From Tissierellaceae bacterium (GTDB lineage: Bacteria; Bacillota; Clostridia; Tissierellales; Tissierellaceae), in contig JALNZV010000012.1 of NCBI GenBank assembly GCA_023229175.1, positions 1 through 64,000 on the forward strand: a stretch of 64,000 bases of DNA, read 5' to 3'. This document shows, in pieces, positions 43,092 through 51,592 of the stretch (the stretch's first letter is position 1; the number at the start of each line of letters is the position of its first letter). The notes beneath the pieces are model-generated. The model saw only the letters and a program-made list of their open reading frames with translations. It did no database searches and was not told where the DNA came from. Made by a program: the position numbers and the translations under genes.

Positions 43092-44065
43092 ACATTGTAA
43101 ATCTCTTCCAACGCCTTATTTATTTTTTCCTTGTCGTAAATATAATATGACAGTACTTTTTTTCCTACCTTTTTAAACTCTGCTCTTCCAGGAAGTGTGC
43201 TTATATTGAAATCTTCCGTTCCCATACCTAGGGCTTTCCTCCCATAGGACAGGGAAGTGAATAAACTCATATCCGTTTTAACGTGTTGAAATCCCTTTGT
43301 AACCACAGTAATTAAGTTGTCTGATGCTTTGGCTATGAAGGATTTTATAAACTCCTGCTGTGCCTTAATTCTCCCCAAGTCACCATCTATATATCCACCC
43401 TTGTTGTTATTGCCCTTTCTGTACCGAATAAATCCCAATGAATTTTTTCCGTCCAACACCTGCTTGCCAGGACTAATATCTATTTTCAAAGGGGGCTTTG
43501 CCGTTGGATCATCGTATTTCATGTGAAATGGCACATCTACCTCTACGCCACCTAAACCGTCTACTATTTTTACCACACCTTCATAGTCCAATGTGACTAC
43601 GTGGTGTATGGGAACTTCATTTAATATGTAGGATACTGTTTTTTTCATCCCTAGAGCTCCGTGTTCTCTGTAGATACTGTTTATTTTTCTCTGCTCGGCC
43701 CCATCATAGCCTTTTCGGTGTATATAAGTGTCCCTAGGTATATTTATTATATCTATTTTTTTAGTATCTGGACAAAAAGATGCAAACATTATGGTGTCAC
43801 TTCTGGTGTCCTCTAGTCCCATAAATAAAAAGTTCACCCTATTGCTTTTCTCCATGGCTTCTTTTAGATTGTCGTATTCCTCTATGTCCTTTGGTTTTAC
43901 TTCTATCTTTTCTATTATAATTTTTTCTATCTCTTTTTTTCCACTATGATTCACATTGCTTTCCAGTTTTATATGGTTTTCTTTTACATACGACGATGAA
44001 CCTATATATAAAGCAAGCAAAAAACATAAAAAAGATACAATAAAGACCTTGGAAAAAGTTTTCAT
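43067..44065 (-). CDS. LCP (LytR-CpsA-Psr) family glycopolymer transferase
   Basis: Extracytoplasmic phosphotransferase that attaches anionic polymers to peptidoglycan. 332 aa. Transmembrane anchor at about 7-23, then the LCP domain with RSDTIMFASFCPDTKKIDIINIP in part (DTIMFASF), PRDTYIH, the HHVVTLDYEGVVKIVDGLGGVEV region, and GFIRYRKGN with the pyrophosphate-binding arginines. Called by family; the polymer is unknown. Confidence 0.93.
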   Translation of the reverse strand: MKTFSKVFIVSFLCFLLALYIGSSSYVKENHIKLESNVNHSGKKEIEKIIIEKIEVKPKDIEEYDNLKEAMEKSNRVNFLFMGLEDTRSDTIMFASFCPDTKKIDIINIPRDTYIHRKGYDGAEQRKINSIYREHGALGMKKTVSYILNEVPIHHVVTLDYEGVVKIVDGLGGVEVDVPFHMKYDDPTAKPPLKIDISPGKQVLDGKNSLGFIRYRKGNNNKGGYIDGDLGRIKAQQEFIKSFIAKASDNLITVVTKGFQHVKTDMSLFTSLSYGRKALGMGTEDFNISTLPGRAEFKKVGKKVLSYYIYDKEKINKALEEIYNVNSPNQSD

Positions 44066-44139
44066 AGTATTCCACCCTTCGCGAGAAAATCTTTCTCCAT
44101 TATTGTAACCAAATTTGTAAAATTTAAAATCGAATTAAA

Positions 44140-44166
44140 AAAATCCCTCCACGATGGAAGGGATTT
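44140..44166 (-). terminator. Terminator after hbd
   Basis: Stem AAATCCCTTCCA/TGG-AGGGATTT with one bulge at 44140-44166, about 5 nt past the stop, followed by TTTTTAATT on the minus strand. Confidence 0.85.
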
Positions 44167-44170
44167 AACT

Positions 44171-45019
44171 TTAATACTCAAAGAAGCCTTTTTTAGTTTT
44201 TCTACCTAAGAGACCGCCTCTTACCATTTTCCTTAAATATGGATGAGCTCTATATTTACTATCCGCAAACTCGTCGTATAGAACATCCATGATTGCAAGA
44301 CACACATCTAAACCTACTAAATCTGCCAAAGCCAATGGTCCCATAGGGTGGTTGGCTCCCAGTTTCATTGCTTCATCTATGTCTTGTGCCGAAGCTACTC
44401 CATCTGCCAATATACCCACTGCCTCATTTATCATTGGAATCAAAATTCTATTGACTACAAAGCCCGGTGCCTCTTCTACTTCAACTGGAGTCTTGCCCAA
44501 GTCCTTGGAAAGCTGGATTATCTTTCCCTTTGTCTCCTCAGATGTGGCAATGCCCTTTATTACTTCGACTAATTTCATTACAGGTACAGGGTTAAAGAAA
44601 TGCATTCCTATGACTCTGTCAGGTCTATTTGTCATATTGGCAATTTCTGTAATGGATAGGGACGATGTATTGGTCGCTAAAATTGCCTCTTCCTTACACA
44701 GTTCGTCTAATTTGCCAAATATCTCCTTCTTTAAATCCATATCCTCTGATATAGCCTCTATGACTAAATCGCAATCTTTTAAATCCTCATAGGATGTGGT
44801 AATGGAAATATTGTTTAATGTCCTTTCCATTTCCTCCTTTGCAATCCTCTCCTTTTCAACTAGTCTATTCAATCCTTTTTCAATGGATTTGACACTAGCC
44901 CTAGGATTATTTTCATCGATTGATCTAACCCACATAGTAACTTCAAAATCCTTGGCAGCGAAAATCTGAACAATTCCTCCTGCCATGGTTCCCCTGCCTA
45001 ATACGCCAATCTTTTTCAT
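44171..45019 (-). CDS. hbd: 3-hydroxyacyl-CoA (3-hydroxybutyryl-CoA) dehydrogenase
   Basis: NAD(P)H-linked interconversion of acetoacetyl-CoA and 3-hydroxybutyryl-CoA. 282 aa, the length of clostridial Hbd. Rossmann GRGTMAGGIVQIFA (a GxGxMAxGI variant with R in place of the usual A), catalytic HFFNPVPVMKLVEVI and the C-terminal NHPMGPLALADLVGLDV are present. It lies 14 nt after crt; together they form two steps of butyrate formation or beta-oxidation, the other genes being elsewhere. Confidence 0.94.
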   Translation of the reverse strand: MKKIGVLGRGTMAGGIVQIFAAKDFEVTMWVRSIDENNPRASVKSIEKGLNRLVEKERIAKEEMERTLNNISITTSYEDLKDCDLVIEAISEDMDLKKEIFGKLDELCKEEAILATNTSSLSITEIANMTNRPDRVIGMHFFNPVPVMKLVEVIKGIATSEETKGKIIQLSKDLGKTPVEVEEAPGFVVNRILIPMINEAVGILADGVASAQDIDEAMKLGANHPMGPLALADLVGLDVCLAIMDVLYDEFADSKYRAHPYLRKMVRGGLLGRKTKKGFFEY

Positions 45020-45033
45020 AAGACACCTCCAAA

Positions 45034-45813
45034 TTATTTTAGTTTATAATTAGGTTGACGTTTCTCAAGAAATGCCAACATTCCTTCCTTCTGGTCCTCC
45101 GTGGCAAAGCATAGGGCAAATAGCTCCTTTTCTATGGCCATACCAGTCTCAATATCCCCTTCCATCCCTTTGTTTATGGCAGTCTTGGCGTACCTAAGAG
45201 CCAATTGGGATTTCTGCACCATCTTCCCCGCCATTTCCAAAGCAGCATCCATTAGTTCCTCTCCCGGGACAACTTTGTTTGCCAAGCCAATTCTAAAGGC
45301 CTCATTGCCGTCTATTATGTCACAGGTAAATATAAGTTCCTTTGCCCTTCCAGGTCCAACTAATCTGGGAAGCCTTTGGGTTCCAGCAAAACCTGGAGAG
45401 ATACCTAGACCTACTTCTGGTTGTCCAAACTTGGCCTTTTCAGAGGCAATTCTAATATCGGCACATAGGGAAAGCTCACAACCTCCGCCTAAGGCAAATC
45501 CGTTTACTGCAGCGATGACAGGCTTTTCCATCAATTCTATTTTTCTAAAAACTCCCATACCTTTTTTAGCAAAGGCCCTAGCCTCCAATGGATTTAAATC
45601 CTTCATCTCACCTATATCTGCACCGGCTACAAATGCCCTGCCTTCGCCTGTAATAATGAGTACGTAAATATCTTCGTCCCGCTCAATGTCATCTATAGCC
45701 CTGTCTAATTCCTCCAATACTTCTGAGTTTAAGGCGTTTAACGCCTCAGGCCTATTGATTTTTAGTATTCCAATTTTGTCCTTCTTTTCAAGTAATAAAT
45801 TTTTAAATTCCAA
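45034..45813 (-). CDS. crt: Enoyl-CoA hydratase (crotonase)
   Basis: Hydrates crotonyl-CoA to 3-hydroxybutyryl-CoA or the reverse. About 259 aa from TTG at 45813, which has GGAGGAGG 7 nt upstream; the frame also opens at a TTG at 45831 whose codons are the ribosome site itself. Crotonase oxyanion and acid/base residues are present: AFVAGADIGEM, NGFALGGGCELSLCADIRIA with one catalytic Glu, and PEVGLGISPGFAGTQRLPRLVG with the other. Promoter at 45861-45889. Confidence 0.94.
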   Translation of the reverse strand: MEFKNLLLEKKDKIGILKINRPEALNALNSEVLEELDRAIDDIERDEDIYVLIITGEGRAFVAGADIGEMKDLNPLEARAFAKKGMGVFRKIELMEKPVIAAVNGFALGGGCELSLCADIRIASEKAKFGQPEVGLGISPGFAGTQRLPRLVGPGRAKELIFTCDIIDGNEAFRIGLANKVVPGEELMDAALEMAGKMVQKSQLALRYAKTAINKGMEGDIETGMAIEKELFALCFATEDQKEGMLAFLEKRQPNYKLK

Positions 45814-45860
45814 ATTGAAACCTCCTCCCAAAATTTATCAAATATGCTCTATTTGTTAAT

Positions 45861-45889
45861 ATTGTACCAAGCTTTTCCATATAAATCAA
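45861..45889 (-). promoter_or_regulatory. Promoter of crt-hbd
   Basis: TTGATT at 45889-45884, 17-nt spacer, TACAAT at 45866-45861 with an upstream TGG on the minus strand. Confidence 0.65.
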
Positions 45890-45907
45890 ATCCTATATGA
45901 CATAAAT

Positions 45908-45937
45908 AAAAACTGAATAGCGGCCTATTCAGTTTTA
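45908..45937 (-). terminator. Terminator after the PAS/PP2C gene
   Basis: Perfect stem AAAACTGAATAG/CTATTCAGTTTT with a 3-nt loop at the stop codon, then TTATTT on the minus strand. Confidence 0.88.
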
Positions 45938-47059
45938 TTTAATTACTTCCATAAGCAATATGGCAAAGTCGTCATGCTGTTCTCCCCAGCTGTAAGCGAT
46001 TATCTTTTCTTCTATTTCCCTGAGTATATTGTCCTTGTGATTATTTACCATTTGTATTACGCTTTCTACGCCAAATTCTTTTCCTTCTTTGTCCTTGGCC
46101 TCTGTAATGCCATCGGTGTAGAACAATATCTTATCGCATTTTTTAAGATTGATGCTTTTCTCGTTGTAGTACATTTCGTTAAATAGGGAAGCTATGGGGT
46201 AGCCTTTTGTTTCCAGCATCTCCACTTCTTCCTTATTATATTTTATTGGAATGCAATTATGTCCCGCGTTGGAAAACCTAAATTCATAAGTTCTTGTGTT
46301 AAATACGCCGTAAAATATGGTGAAATACTTATCCACCTCTAAATTTAAGGCTATAAACCTGCTATACAGCTCTGCCAAGGCATCAGATGGACTGAGGATA
46401 TTGTCCTTAATGGACCTCATGGTTTGTCTAATGAACATAGTCATCATAGATGCCGATACGCCATGACCTGAAACGTCGGCAATATAAATCCCCAAATGGT
46501 CTTCGTCAATATGATATGCGTCAAACATATCTCCGCTTAACATCTCGGATGGTTTGTAAATATAATCTATGGAGATATTCTCTATGACTTCTTTACTAGG
46601 CAATATCTTTTCTTGGATTTTTTTTGCAAAGCCCAAATCCTTGCTCATCTTTTTATTTTTATCTATGAGTTCTAACTCCAATTTTCTCTCCCTTGTAACA
46701 TCTCGAAAGACCTCAACTGCGGCAAATACCTTCCCCTCTGAATTAGTTACGGGAGAAGACTTAACAGAAAAATACCTGCCATTGATTATCTCTTCCTTTT
46801 GGATGACCTCTCCGGTGTTTATACTTCTTTCTGTGATGCAAAAACCACATGGGCTGTCCTTCCCATGAGCCTTATAGCATTTCATGCCCAAGATATTGTA
46901 TCCCAGGTCCTCCTTCATGACCCTATTGGCGTAAATAATAGTGCCTTCACTGTCTATTACCCTTACCCAATCTGCCATGCCTTCTAGCACATGATAATTC
47001 AGCATACCGTACTCTTCTATTCTCTTTTTTACCATATTCAGGTCTTCTCTCTTTAGCAT
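45935..47059 (-). CDS. PAS domain protein serine phosphatase (RsbU/SpoIIE-type PP2C)
   Basis: 374 aa, soluble. N-terminal PAS sensor (about 20-130, VIDSEGTIIYANRVMKEDLGYNILG in part IYANRVMKEDLGY) containing CYKAHGKDSPCGFC, a cysteine pattern reminiscent of redox or metal-linked PAS domains. A short coiled coil (130-155) links to the PP2C domain with SGDMFDAYHIDEDHLGIYIADVSGHG in part (IADVSGHGVSASMM) and KILFYTDGITEAKD. It probably dephosphorylates an anti-anti-sigma factor; no partner gene is adjacent. Confidence 0.88.
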   Translation of the reverse strand: MLKREDLNMVKKRIEEYGMLNYHVLEGMADWVRVIDSEGTIIYANRVMKEDLGYNILGMKCYKAHGKDSPCGFCITERSINTGEVIQKEEIINGRYFSVKSSPVTNSEGKVFAAVEVFRDVTRERKLELELIDKNKKMSKDLGFAKKIQEKILPSKEVIENISIDYIYKPSEMLSGDMFDAYHIDEDHLGIYIADVSGHGVSASMMTMFIRQTMRSIKDNILSPSDALAELYSRFIALNLEVDKYFTIFYGVFNTRTYEFRFSNAGHNCIPIKYNKEEVEMLETKGYPIASLFNEMYYNEKSINLKKCDKILFYTDGITEAKDKEGKEFGVESVIQMVNNHKDNILREIEEKIIAYSWGEQHDDFAILLMEVIK

Positions 47060-47179
47060 GCCTTATCACCCAAATCATATATTTATTTATCAAATTAAAG
47101 ATTGTATATATTCATTCTATATCATTTATGAAATTATTTCTACATATATTTCCAATTTACTACTTTAATATATTAGATT

Positions 47180-47704
47180 TTAGTACCTTACTTTTACCTC
47201 GTTTTCCTCTGCATATCTCCCTAGGGCATATAGGCAGTCCGAAAGCCTATTTACGTATTTTATCACTAAGGGATCTATTTCTACAGTATCTGACAAAGTA
47301 ATTATTCTCCTCTCTGCCCTTCTGCAAATGGTCCTAGCAACATGAAGGTAACCAGATTTTTTGCCTGAACCGGGTACGATAAAGCCTCCGAACTCCCCAA
47401 TTTTCCCCATGTATTGGTCGATAATAGATTCTAAACCTTCTATATCCTTTTCCTCTATTCTATACCTTATTTTTGTTTTATCTTCTGTAGCCAAATATGC
47501 TCCAACAGTAAATAGCTTATTCTGTATATTTTCAATTATCTTGTAGATTTCTTCGTCTTCGACGTAGTTCTTGGCCAAACCCATAAATGAATTTAATTCG
47601 TCAATTGTACCATAGCTTTCAACTCGAATGTGGTCCTTGGGCACCCTTTTGTTGTCAAACAAGCTGGTACTACCTTTATCTCCTGTTTTTGTATAAATCT
47701 TCAT
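47180..47704 (-). CDS. Cob(I)yrinic acid a,c-diamide adenosyltransferase (PduO type)
   Basis: Makes adenosylcobalamin, the cofactor of methylmalonyl-CoA mutase encoded at 12.1-14.2 kb. 174 aa. The N-terminal ATP-binding KIYTKTGDKGSTSLFDN and the signature ARTICRRAERRIITL (five-helix bundle core) are intact. It lies 33 nt downstream of the THUMP methyltransferase gene, same strand. No cobalamin riboswitch is visible. Confidence 0.93.
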   Translation of the reverse strand: MKIYTKTGDKGSTSLFDNKRVPKDHIRVESYGTIDELNSFMGLAKNYVEDEEIYKIIENIQNKLFTVGAYLATEDKTKIRYRIEEKDIEGLESIIDQYMGKIGEFGGFIVPGSGKKSGYLHVARTICRRAERRIITLSDTVEIDPLVIKYVNRLSDCLYALGRYAEENEVKVRY

Positions 47705-47737
47705 TTCTTCCTCCTCCTTAAATAAAGTAATATTTTG

Positions 47738-48871
47738 TTAAACGTCCTTTGGCGGTCTGGGACCATAGTACTGATAATAGTCTACTTTTATCCTTCCATT
47801 ATAGAGTTTTCTCTTTCTATTTGCCTTTTTTCCATATAGTTTTTCAAAGTCTTCATTTGATGTGATTACATATACAGACCAAGTATCCAATTCTTTAAAT
47901 TTAGTGCCTAAGTCCCTATACAGCTCCTCTATCTCGGCTTTTTCTCCAATTCTTTCCCCATAGGGAGGATTTGTAACCACAACACCATATTCATTGTTTA
48001 GGTCCGCATCCCGAAAATCTTTAATAAAAAAGGCTATATCATCTTCTAAGCCAAAGTTAGCCGCGTTGTCCCTGGCCCTTAGTATGGATTTTCTATCTAT
48101 GTCACATCCCAATATGTGGAGTTTCGACTCTGTATCCATGAGCCTCAGGGCTTCTCTTCTAGCCTCTGACCAGTATTCCTTCTTTACCCTAGGCCACTTT
48201 TCCGCTGCAAAGTCCCTTTCCAAACCAGGTGCCATGTTTTTTCCAATCATGGCTGCCTCTATGGGTATTGTACCAGAGCCGCAAAATGGATCAAATAATA
48301 CCCTCTCTTTGTTCCAATAGCTGAGGAGCAACATAGCAGCAGCCAATGTTTCCTTTATGGGAGCATCCCCTTGCCTGTCCCTATACCCCCTTTTGTGCAG
48401 GCCCTCACCGGAAGTGTCTATGGTTAATGTGGCAACGTCCTTTAAAAGTGCCACCTCAATTGTAAACTTTGGCCCTGTCTTTTCAAACCAATCTACATGG
48501 TATTTAGTCCTCAGTTTTTCCACCACGGCCTTTTCCACTATTCTCTGGCAATCTGAAACACTAAATAATTTTGAGTCTATACTCTTTCCTTCTACTACAA
48601 AATTGCCATCTTCTGTTATCCACTGCTCCCAGGGCAATGACTTAGTCTTTTCAAATAGCTCCTCAAAGCTTAGGGCCTTGAATTCCCCCATTTTTAGTAA
48701 AACTCTGTCTGCAGTTCTAAGCCAAATGTTTGCCTTGGGTATATCCTTTTCTGTCCCTTGGAAGGTCACCTTGCCATTTTCTACCTTTAAATCCTCATAA
48801 CCGAGGTCTGTTAGTTCCCGTTTGACTACGGCCTCTAGACCAAAGGTTGCCGTTGCAATTAATTCAATCAT
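47738..48871 (-). CDS. THUMP domain class I rRNA methyltransferase (RlmL/YpsC-like)
   Basis: 377 aa. N-terminal ferredoxin-like and THUMP RNA-binding region (about 1-155), then GLHKRGYRDRQGDAPIKETLAAAML, and a Rossmann methyltransferase with FDPFCGSGTIPIEAA and the N6/N2-type VVTNPPYGERIG. Likely methylates 23S rRNA guanosine. AGGTGAG precedes the ATG. Divergent from the superoxide reductase gene. Confidence 0.92.
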   Translation of the reverse strand: MIELIATATFGLEAVVKRELTDLGYEDLKVENGKVTFQGTEKDIPKANIWLRTADRVLLKMGEFKALSFEELFEKTKSLPWEQWITEDGNFVVEGKSIDSKLFSVSDCQRIVEKAVVEKLRTKYHVDWFEKTGPKFTIEVALLKDVATLTIDTSGEGLHKRGYRDRQGDAPIKETLAAAMLLLSYWNKERVLFDPFCGSGTIPIEAAMIGKNMAPGLERDFAAEKWPRVKKEYWSEARREALRLMDTESKLHILGCDIDRKSILRARDNAANFGLEDDIAFFIKDFRDADLNNEYGVVVTNPPYGERIGEKAEIEELYRDLGTKFKELDTWSVYVITSNEDFEKLYGKKANRKRKLYNGRIKVDYYQYYGPRPPKDV

Positions 48872-49006
48872 ATTCTCACCTCATAGTTTAGCTAACTCTA
48901 TTATACTCCATATAAGAAGTATTTAGTTAATAATAATGATTATATTTTTGTAATTATGGGTATAAATGAAGTTGAATGAAAACAATATAAATTTGGAGGG
49001 ATTTAA

Positions 49007-49381
49007 ATGAAATCATTAGGAAATCTTTATCAAAGTGGAGATTGGAAAGGCGAGAAACACGTTCCCGTAATCAATGCACCGGAGAAAGTAAATCTTGGTG
49101 ATCTTGTAGATGTTAAAGTATCCATAGGAGATGAGATACCACATCCCAATACATTTGAACATTATATTTCTTGGATTAAGGTATATTTCCAACCAGAGGG
49201 TCATAAATTCCCCATAGAAGTTGGAAGCTTTAACTTTACAGCCCACGGCGAATCTGGATTACTTACAGAGCCAAGTGCCGCATTGCAATTTAAGCCTCAG
49301 AAGTCTGGAACTTTATACGCTGTTTCCTATTGCAACATTCACGGCCTATGGGAAAATAGTGTAGAATTAGCAGTAGAATAG
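49007..49381 (+). CDS. Superoxide reductase (one-iron, desulfoferrodoxin C-terminal type)
   Basis: Reduces superoxide to peroxide without making O2, typical of anaerobes. 124 aa, lacking the N-terminal rubredoxin-like domain of desulfoferrodoxin (neelaredoxin form). The Fe ligands are all visible: GEKHVP (His, with the gating Glu-Lys), PHPNTFEHYI (two His) and YCNIHG (Cys and His). GGAGGG lies 6 nt before the ATG. A terminator follows. Confidence 0.93.
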   Translation: MKSLGNLYQSGDWKGEKHVPVINAPEKVNLGDLVDVKVSIGDEIPHPNTFEHYISWIKVYFQPEGHKFPIEVGSFNFTAHGESGLLTEPSAALQFKPQKSGTLYAVSYCNIHGLWENSVELAVE

Positions 49382-49392
49382 CAATTGTATAA

Positions 49393-49417
49393 AATAGCAG
49401 CCATGGCTGCTATTTTT
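49393..49417 (+). terminator. Terminator after the superoxide reductase gene
   Basis: AATAGCAGCC/GGCTGCTATT hairpin with a short central AT, then TTTTTCTT. The tyrS promoter starts 3 nt later. Confidence 0.88.
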
Positions 49418-49419
49418 TC

Positions 49420-49448
49420 TTGACAATTTTATATGTATATATTAATAT
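49420..49448 (+). promoter_or_regulatory. Promoter of the tyrS T-box leader
   Basis: TTGACA at 49420-49425, 17-nt spacer, TAATAT at 49443-49448. Because it directly follows a terminator, transcription of the leader must start near 49455. Confidence 0.75.
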
Positions 49449-49454
49449 TATATA

Positions 49455-49594
49455 AAAATAACAGAAAACAATGAAGAGTCTTACAAACTCGGAGTTTTCC
49501 CCCTACTATGGGTTAAATAGCTTGAGGCTTTATGCGAATTAAGGTGGTACCACGGGTTTCTCTCGTCCTTTGCGATGAGATGACCCTTTTTTTA
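49455..49594 (+). promoter_or_regulatory. T-box leader of tyrS, unusually short
   Basis: Antiterminator core AAGGTGGTACCACGG (49541-49555) and a terminator at 49554-49586 with a T-run to 49594 are clear. Only about 85 nt separate the predicted start from the core, so a normal Stem I plus II/III cannot fit. A hairpin GAGT/ACTC (49476-49490) carries the Tyr codon UAC (49482-49484) in a 7-nt loop and may act as a reduced Stem I. Confidence 0.88.
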
Positions 49595-49623
49595 TTACTG
49601 GAATATAAAAATGGAGGGATATA

Positions 49624-50847
49624 ATGAGCAATGTCTTTGATGTATTAACAGAGAGAGGTTATATTGACCAAGTAACGTATGAAGAAGAGCTAAGGGAACT
49701 ATTTGGTACGGAGCCAGTCACATTTTATATAGGCTTCGATGCTACAGCAGATAGTCTAACCTTGGGCCATCTCCTTCAAATAATGGTTATGATGCATATG
49801 CAGCAGCATGGCCATATTCCCATAGCGCTGCTGGGAGGCGGCACCACAATGATTGGGGACCCATCTGGCAAATCCGATATGAGAAAGATTATGACTAGGA
49901 AAATCATCGATCACAATGCAGAAAAATTTAAAATCCAGTTTTCCAAATTCTTAGACTTCAGCGATGGAAAGGCTATCATGGACAACAACGCCAATTGGCT
50001 TTTAGACTTGAATTTTGTAAACTTTATGAGGGAAATTGGGGTTCACTTCTCTGTGAACAGAATGCTGACACTAGATAGCTATAAAAACAGATTAGAGCAA
50101 GGTTTGACTTTTTTCGAATTCAGCTATATTTTGATGCAGTCCTATGACTATTTGCACCTATATAGGACTTATGGCTGTAAATTGCAAATGGGCGGCAGCG
50201 ATCAATGGTCAAATATATTGGGAGGATATGAACTCATTAGAAAACTGGAGCAGGATAAGGTATATGCCATGACCTTTAAGCTGTTGACTACAGCTGCAGG
50301 TACTAAAATGGGCAAAACAGAAGCCGGTACAGTATGGTTAGATGCGGAAAAGACATCGCCTTACGAATTGTACCAGTATTTGAGGAATACCGACGATAGG
50401 GATGTGGAAAAATTCCTGGCACTGCTGACATTTTTGCCAATGGATGAAGTGAGAAGGCTTGGTGCCCTAGAGGGATCCGAAATAAATAAAGCCAAGGAAG
50501 TTTTAGCCTTTGAGGTTACAAAACTAGTCCACGGAGAAGAGGAAGCCAAAAAAGCAGAAGACGGATCCAGGTCTTTATTTGCAGGTGCCAATGAAGGAGG
50601 TTCCATACCATTTACCAACATGGATAGGGATGTCTTTGAAAAGGGCATTGGAATCCTAGACTTGCTAAAGGACCTAGGCCTTACTAAATCAAACAGCGAA
50701 GGAAGAAGGCTTGTGGAGCAAGGCGGCATATCCATAGATGAACAAAAAGTAGAAAACACCGATAAGATAGTGAATTTAAAGGATTTTAAAGAAGATAAAA
50801 TAATGATTAAAAAAGGAAAAAAGGTATATCACCAAGTAAGGATATAG
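49624..50847 (+). CDS. tyrS: Tyrosyl-tRNA synthetase
   Basis: Charges tRNA-Tyr. 407 aa, class I. The HIGH-type LTLGHLLQ and KMSKS-type TKMGKTEAG motifs are present, Tyr pocket residues appear in YIGFDATADS and QSYDYLHLY, and a C-terminal S4 domain (about 340-407, TKSNSEGRRLVEQGGISIDEQ in part) binds tRNA. GGAGGG precedes the ATG. Under T-box control. Confidence 0.97.
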   Translation: MSNVFDVLTERGYIDQVTYEEELRELFGTEPVTFYIGFDATADSLTLGHLLQIMVMMHMQQHGHIPIALLGGGTTMIGDPSGKSDMRKIMTRKIIDHNAEKFKIQFSKFLDFSDGKAIMDNNANWLLDLNFVNFMREIGVHFSVNRMLTLDSYKNRLEQGLTFFEFSYILMQSYDYLHLYRTYGCKLQMGGSDQWSNILGGYELIRKLEQDKVYAMTFKLLTTAAGTKMGKTEAGTVWLDAEKTSPYELYQYLRNTDDRDVEKFLALLTFLPMDEVRRLGALEGSEINKAKEVLAFEVTKLVHGEEEAKKAEDGSRSLFAGANEGGSIPFTNMDRDVFEKGIGILDLLKDLGLTKSNSEGRRLVEQGGISIDEQKVENTDKIVNLKDFKEDKIMIKKGKKVYHQVRI

Positions 50848-50849
50848 AT

Positions 50850-50877
50850 AAAACTTCCAGTAAATTACTGGAAGTTT
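50850..50877. terminator. Bidirectional terminator between tyrS and xpt
   Basis: Perfect stem AAAACTTCCAGTA/TACTGGAAGTTTT with a 3-nt loop, between the two convergent stop codons. Confidence 0.88.
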
Positions 50878-50879
50878 TA

Positions 50880-51449
50880 TTATCTAAATAACACCTTATG
50901 ATTTTCAATCTTATCCACAATTGCCAAGGATTCCAATTTAATTCCCTTTTCCCTAATGTTGTCTCCGCCTTTTTGAAATCCCTTTTCGATGACGATACCT
51001 ATACCGACTAAATTGCAATTAGCCCCGTCTATTATTTCCACAAGTCCTTCCACAGCCTTTCCATTTGCCAAGAAGTCATCTATAATTAAAATATTTTCAC
51101 CTTCTTTTAAATACTTCTTCGATACCCTGATTGTATAAGTCTTGTCCCTCGTATATGAATAGACCTGGCTCTCATATGTCTCCACATCTAAATTCTTTGA
51201 TTCTGTTTTCTTTGCAAATACCACGGGAACGTTGAAATATTGGGCAGCGATAACTGCTATGGCTATGCCGGATGCCTCAATGGTCAGTATCTTGTCCACC
51301 CTTTCAGATTTAAATCTGTCTTTAAACTCTCTTCCTATTTCATTTAATAAATCTATGTCTATTTGATGGTTTAAAAAATTGTCAACTTTTATTACATTGC
51401 CTTCCTCGATTGAACCATCTGTCAATATCCTTTTCTTTAACGCCTCCAT
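50880..51449 (-). CDS. xpt: Xanthine phosphoribosyltransferase
   Basis: Purine salvage: xanthine plus PRPP to XMP. 189 aa, the length of B. subtilis Xpt. Starts MEALKKRILTDGSIEEGN; VDKILTIEASGIAIAVIAA and the PRPP loop ENILIIDDFLANGKAV are intact. Unlike B. subtilis, no purine riboswitch precedes it; a plain promoter lies at 51527-51555. Confidence 0.95.
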   Translation of the reverse strand: MEALKKRILTDGSIEEGNVIKVDNFLNHQIDIDLLNEIGREFKDRFKSERVDKILTIEASGIAIAVIAAQYFNVPVVFAKKTESKNLDVETYESQVYSYTRDKTYTIRVSKKYLKEGENILIIDDFLANGKAVEGLVEIIDGANCNLVGIGIVIEKGFQKGGDNIREKGIKLESLAIVDKIENHKVLFR

Positions 51450-51526
51450 GTCCCACCCCTATATTGTTTTTTCGTTTAATAGCAAATAATAAATCCAACG
51501 TATTTTGACACTCTAAGCTTTATACT

Positions 51527-51555
51527 ATACTACAATAATTATTGGATTTATTCAA
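51527..51555 (-). promoter_or_regulatory. Promoter of xpt
   Basis: TTGAAT at 51555-51550, 17-nt spacer, TAGTAT at 51532-51527 on the minus strand. Confidence 0.5.
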
Positions 51556-51572
51556 GGAAAATATCAAAATAA

Positions 51573-51590
51573 AAAGGATGGAAACCCATC
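51573..51590 (-). terminator. Terminator after the questin-oxidase-like gene
   Basis: Stem AGGATGG/CCATCCT with a GTTT loop at the stop codon, then TTTTATTTTG on the minus strand. Confidence 0.85.
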
Positions 51591-51592
51591 CT

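Noticed and set aside
51450..51592. Purine riboswitch before xpt, as in B. subtilis
   Set aside because: None of the conserved junction or loop sequences of the guanine riboswitch occur; only a plain promoter is seen.
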